64,000 bases of DNA. It comes from Bacteriovorax sp. BAL6_X (lineage in GTDB: Bacteria; Bdellovibrionota; Bacteriovoracia; Bacteriovoracales; Bacteriovoracaceae). The first letter of the stretch is position 1, and each line of letters starts with the position of its first letter. A model generated the notes under the pieces. It made no database searches and was not told where the DNA came from. It saw only the letters and a list, made by a program, of their open reading frames with translations. The stretch lies in NCBI RefSeq assembly GCF_000443995.1, contig NZ_AUMC01000010.1:955198-1019197 (forward strand), written 5' to 3'. This document shows, in pieces, positions 60,418 to 64,000 of the stretch. The position numbers and the translations under genes are program-made.

Positions 60418-62844
60418 ATGTTAATTAGTATTGATTGGATTAAAGATTTCGTTAAGGTTCCAGACTTAGACGCTAACGAAATTGGTTCAAAGTTCACTCT
60501 AGCAACAGCTGAGGTTGAAGATGTTCTTTCTGTAGGTGATCATTTAGAAGCTATTACTGTTGTTGAAGTTCTAGAAAAAGAAAAGCACCCTGAGGCAGAT
60601 AAACTTAATCTTGTGACATTTACAAATGGTAAGGATAAGTTTCAAGTTGTTTGTGGCGCTGCAAATGTTCGTGTAGGTATGCGTACTGCCTATGCTCCAC
60701 TAGGTATTACTTTGCCGAATGGATTAACTCTTGAGCCAAAGAAAATTCGTGGTGTCTTATCTGAAGGGATGCTTTGTTCAGAAGAAGAACTTGGTTTTGC
60801 TGAAGAGTCACCAGGTATTATCGAACTAGATAAGATGTTTGATAATCCAGAACTTGGGACTAATATGTTAACGCTATTTGGTCAAACAAAAGACGTTCTA
60901 TTAGACGTTGATAATAAGTCTTTAACTCATAGACCTGATCTTTGGGGACACTTTGGTATTGCTCGTGAGTTTGCAACAATTTTTGATAATGAATTAAATA
61001 ACCCATTCTCTGACTCGTGGGTAGCTGATTTAAAAGCGAAGTTTTCAAGTGAGGCAGCACCAATAAAAATTAAAGTTGAAGAAGACACAAGTTGCCTTGG
61101 GTACTTTGGTCTTAGCTTAGATAATGTAAAAGTAGGAGAGTCTCCTTCATGGATGAAAAGACGCCTGCAAGCGGTAGGTCTTCGTCCAATTAATAATATC
61201 GTTGATATTTCAAATTACGTAATGCTAGAACTCGGAATTCCGCTTCATATCTTTGATCGCGAAAAGATTAATGGTGATACCGTTGTGATTAGCTCTCTGA
61301 AATCTGAAACTGAATTTACAACTCTTGATGATGAAAAAAGAACATTAATTGTAGGTGACACAGTTATTGGTGACTCACAAAAGCCTTTGGTTCTAGCTGG
61401 AATCATGGGGGGACTAAATAGTGGTGTTGATGAAAGTACAACGAAGATTTTTATCGAAGTTGCAAACTGGAAAGCTGCTGAAGTTAGAAAAACTTCAACT
61501 CGCTTAGGGCTTCGTACTGATTCTTCTTCTAGATATGAAAAGACTCTTGATTCACTAATGCTTGAAAGAACACTTTTAAGAACTCTTGAGTATGTTTTAA
61601 AAGAAAACCCTGAGGCTAGAGTGGTTGGTGATATTCAATACGATGGCCCGAATCTTTTAGAGATTAAACCGGTATCTATTCCATCAAGTGCTGTTAAAAT
61701 TAATAAGGCACTTGGAAAAGAAGTCTCTTTTGATGAAATGAAAAGAATTTTTAATGCTCTTGACTTTAATATTGAAGGAACTGCAGAAAGCTTTGTTGCT
61801 CATATACCAAGCTATCGTGCAACGAAAGACATCGAAACAGGATCATGTCTCGTTGAAGAAATTGGTCGAATTATTGGCTTTGACAATATTGATCCTATAT
61901 CACCAAAGCTTGATATTTCACCTGTTAAGTTAAGTCCTGCACAGAAACTACATCGCCGTATGAAAAACTTTATGGTTAATCATGCAAGTGCATTTGAGGT
62001 TATGACTTACCCTATGATTGGTCCATCACTTCTCAAGAAGGCCATGTACGAACATAAGGGTGGGCTAGAGCTTATAAATGCTTTATCAAAAGATGCATCA
62101 CTTATGCGTGAGTCACTTGCTCCTTCTTTTCTCGAAGCTGCTGCTCAAAATGCTAAGAACTCTTCTTCTTTCAAGTTCTTTGAAATCGGCCGTACATATC
62201 ATGCAAATGACAAAGACTTCGTAAAAGAAGAAAGTGTCTTTGGTGCTCTATATTTTGATAAAGAAGCAACACCATTTATGGAGCTTCTAAACGACACAAC
62301 TCGCTTACTTGATAGTGCTAATATTAACTATCAGTTAAACGAACGTAATCCAAAGTTTAAGAGTAATGCAATCAATGAAGAATGGGCCGGTATTCATCCT
62401 TTCGAATTTTACAACTTAAGAATTCAAGGAAAGATGGATGGTGTAATTTTCTCTGTACACCCACTAGTTCTAAAGCAATTTAAAATTAAAGGAAACGTTT
62501 CAATTGCTCTTGTTAATATGAGTGCGTTTGAATCACGCGAACAAAAAGATAAGACAAAGTATAGTCCACTAGCTAAATTCCCTGGTTCAACTTTTGATTG
62601 TACTGTTGAAGTTGATAATAGTGTTGCTGTAGGCTCCATCTTAAGTAGTCTTTCTAAACTTAAGATTAAAGAACTTGTTACTACTTCTATTGCAGATATC
62701 TTTGTGCAAGAAGATAAGAAGTCTGTAACGGTAAGAAGTGAATTCCTAGATCCTAACAATACTTTATCAGGTGAGTTCATTACTGAGGCATCTAATAAGA
62801 TTGTCGAGACGCTAGAAAAAAACGGATTTCCTCTAAAAAAGTAG
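60418..62844 (+). CDS. pheT: Phenylalanyl-tRNA synthetase beta subunit
   Basis: This 808-residue protein matches the usual PheT length (about 790-810). An N-terminal tRNA-binding OB fold (about 40-150, with CGAANVRVGM) precedes the B3/B4 domain containing the editing site. A B5 helix-turn-helix region (about 400-475), the catalytic-like core and a C-terminal FDX-ACB anticodon-binding domain (about 710-808, with KYSPLAKFPGSTFDCTVEVD) follow. It completes the alpha2beta2 synthetase. The gene follows pheS by 22 bp and is closed by a strong terminator. The sequence shows no frameshift or loss of domains. Confidence 0.96.
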   Translation: MLISIDWIKDFVKVPDLDANEIGSKFTLATAEVEDVLSVGDHLEAITVVEVLEKEKHPEADKLNLVTFTNGKDKFQVVCGAANVRVGMRTAYAPLGITLPNGLTLEPKKIRGVLSEGMLCSEEELGFAEESPGIIELDKMFDNPELGTNMLTLFGQTKDVLLDVDNKSLTHRPDLWGHFGIAREFATIFDNELNNPFSDSWVADLKAKFSSEAAPIKIKVEEDTSCLGYFGLSLDNVKVGESPSWMKRRLQAVGLRPINNIVDISNYVMLELGIPLHIFDREKINGDTVVISSLKSETEFTTLDDEKRTLIVGDTVIGDSQKPLVLAGIMGGLNSGVDESTTKIFIEVANWKAAEVRKTSTRLGLRTDSSSRYEKTLDSLMLERTLLRTLEYVLKENPEARVVGDIQYDGPNLLEIKPVSIPSSAVKINKALGKEVSFDEMKRIFNALDFNIEGTAESFVAHIPSYRATKDIETGSCLVEEIGRIIGFDNIDPISPKLDISPVKLSPAQKLHRRMKNFMVNHASAFEVMTYPMIGPSLLKKAMYEHKGGLELINALSKDASLMRESLAPSFLEAAAQNAKNSSSFKFFEIGRTYHANDKDFVKEESVFGALYFDKEATPFMELLNDTTRLLDSANINYQLNERNPKFKSNAINEEWAGIHPFEFYNLRIQGKMDGVIFSVHPLVLKQFKIKGNVSIALVNMSAFESREQKDKTKYSPLAKFPGSTFDCTVEVDNSVAVGSILSSLSKLKIKELVTTSIADIFVQEDKKSVTVRSEFLDPNNTLSGEFITEASNKIVETLEKNGFPLKK

Positions 62845-62872
62845 TTAAATTTTTTACATAGTTACCGATGAT

Positions 62873-62901
62873 AAAAGGCCACTCAGAGAGTGGCCTTTTT
62901 T
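62873..62901 (+). terminator. Rho-independent terminator of the pheST operon
   Basis: A 12-bp perfect stem, AAAAGGCCACTC (62873-62884) with GAGTGGCCTTTT (62888-62899), closes a 3-nt loop AGA and runs into T residues to 62901. It separates pheT from the rRNA promoter. Confidence 0.95.
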
Positions 62902-63050
62902 ATTAGAATTACTTTTCGAGATTTCAGTAGCTTACGGTTTTTGCAGAAGTTCAAACTACTACTTAAGTTAAGTATAATTAATAATCTATAAGTGTTTAAT
63001 ATTGTTATTATATTTTATGAAAAAAAAGTTAAAAAAAAGTAAAAAAACTA

Positions 63051-63079
63051 TTGACTAAGTTATTGGGGTTTCATAATAT
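63051..63079 (+). promoter_or_regulatory. rRNA operon promoter
   Basis: TTGACT (63051-63056) and TAATAT (63074-63079) are separated by exactly 17 bp, five of six consensus bases at each hexamer. Upstream runs of A (about 63020-63048) form a likely UP element. A GC-rich discriminator (GCCCCTC) follows, as expected for ppGpp-controlled stable-RNA promoters. Transcription should begin near 63086, about 340 bp before 16S. Confidence 0.82.
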
Positions 63080-63427
63080 GCCCCTCGTTCCAAACAACAA
63101 ACGAAACAAAAAACAACGTTGCTAATAACGACATTGAATTTTTTTCTTTAATTGTTAAAAAAGACTTTACATGTTGAACATGAACATATAGTCTCGGACA
63201 GCTCTTTAGACATTCAAATAAAGTAATAAAGATTTGCTGCTTAGGCAGTGAACAAGATGAGAAGAAATCCAAAATAAGTTTTAAACGGTTTTTGAAAGAT
63301 CTGACGTAACTGAATCATTGAAGTTACTTCAATCAGTCAGATGCCATTTAAGCTTAAAATCTTTGAGTTTAAATCGGAAGATTCAGGACAAACGTAAATT
63401 GAGTAAATTAAATTTTTTCAAGATATA
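63080..63427 (+). other. rRNA leader with boxA-like antitermination element
   Basis: This transcribed leader holds no credible gene. A boxA-like element, AGCTCTTTAGAC at 63200-63211, resembles the antitermination consensus TGCTCTTTAACA that loads NusB/NusE. At 63301-63340 a stem-loop can form, with ATTGAAG paired to CTTCAAT around TTA and outer CTG/CAG and CTGA/TCAG pairings. It may belong to the RNase III processing stem of 16S. No tRNA is seen. Confidence 0.6.

Positions 63428-64000
<573 letters not shown>

Noticed and set aside
63060..63272. 70-codon minus-strand ORF in the rRNA leader
   Set aside because: It overlaps the rrn promoter and boxA-like element, lacks a ribosome site and reads against strong rRNA transcription.

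Overview
The window comes from an AT-rich Gram-negative chromosome that most resembles the Bdellovibrio-and-like predators, probably the Bacteriovoracales (Bacteriovorax/Halobacteriovorax). The grounds are a 16S rRNA start at the right edge, many lipoproteins and outer-membrane barrels, a curvature-type L,D-transpeptidase of the Bdellovibrio Bd1075 / Helicobacter Csd6 architecture, and a sphingolipid gene set. The placement is an inference that a 16S search could settle. I see no mobile element, CRISPR array, tRNA or phage gene, so this looks like core chromosome. GGCC is strikingly frequent for such AT-rich DNA.

Layout. 1-3667: an edge-truncated lipoprotein, a small outer-membrane barrel, and a leftward three-gene cell-shape operon (L,D-transpeptidase with NTF2-like domain, single-pass membrane protein, bactofilin). 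3894-7605: a rightward operon of an acidic coiled-coil protein, a diguanylate cyclase with an I-site, and a metallophosphoesterase. 7996-11950: a sphingolipid locus with a fatty-acid 2-hydroxylase facing a leftward operon of serine palmitoyltransferase, a GNAT-like candidate ceramide synthase and an SDR candidate ketosphinganine reductase. 12052-25455: metabolic and envelope genes (lipoprotein, PilZ protein, pepN, nitroreductase, TSUP transporter, epimerase, fbaA, ade, 2-oxoacid dehydrogenase E1 fusion). 25638-34145: a 1033-residue lipoprotein facing a FecR / TPR-barrel / CHASE2-cyclase gene set across a strong bidirectional terminator. 34278-37179: arsC, hemF, two tiny coiled-coil genes, a hemolysin III/PAQR protein and several hairpins. 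37180-42894: a leftward suf operon (Rrf2 regulator, sufB, sufC, sufD, sufS, nfu) with palindromic candidate operators upstream. 43103-48512: rhomboid protease, a double pseudouridine synthase fusion, DUF938 methyltransferase, argS, a small secreted protein and a GNAT. 48662-55845: a membrane-anchored P-loop ATPase overlapping an MscS channel, MAPEG, CaiB-like, a DUF255 thioredoxin-fold protein and a lytic transglycosylase. 55931-62844: cmk, a GT9 heptosyltransferase, a heptose-kinase-like PfkB protein, DUF4416, pheS and pheT. 62873-64000: terminator, rrn promoter and leader, and the first part of 16S rRNA.

The genes that seem to work together are the shape module, the ceramide pathway, c-di-GMP signalling (GGDEF plus a PilZ receptor elsewhere), an envelope-to-cyclic-nucleotide signalling set, iron-sulfur assembly under a cluster-sensing repressor, and a membrane ATPase/mechanosensitive channel pair. 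Functions are assigned from motifs and family resemblance read by eye; no database search was run.
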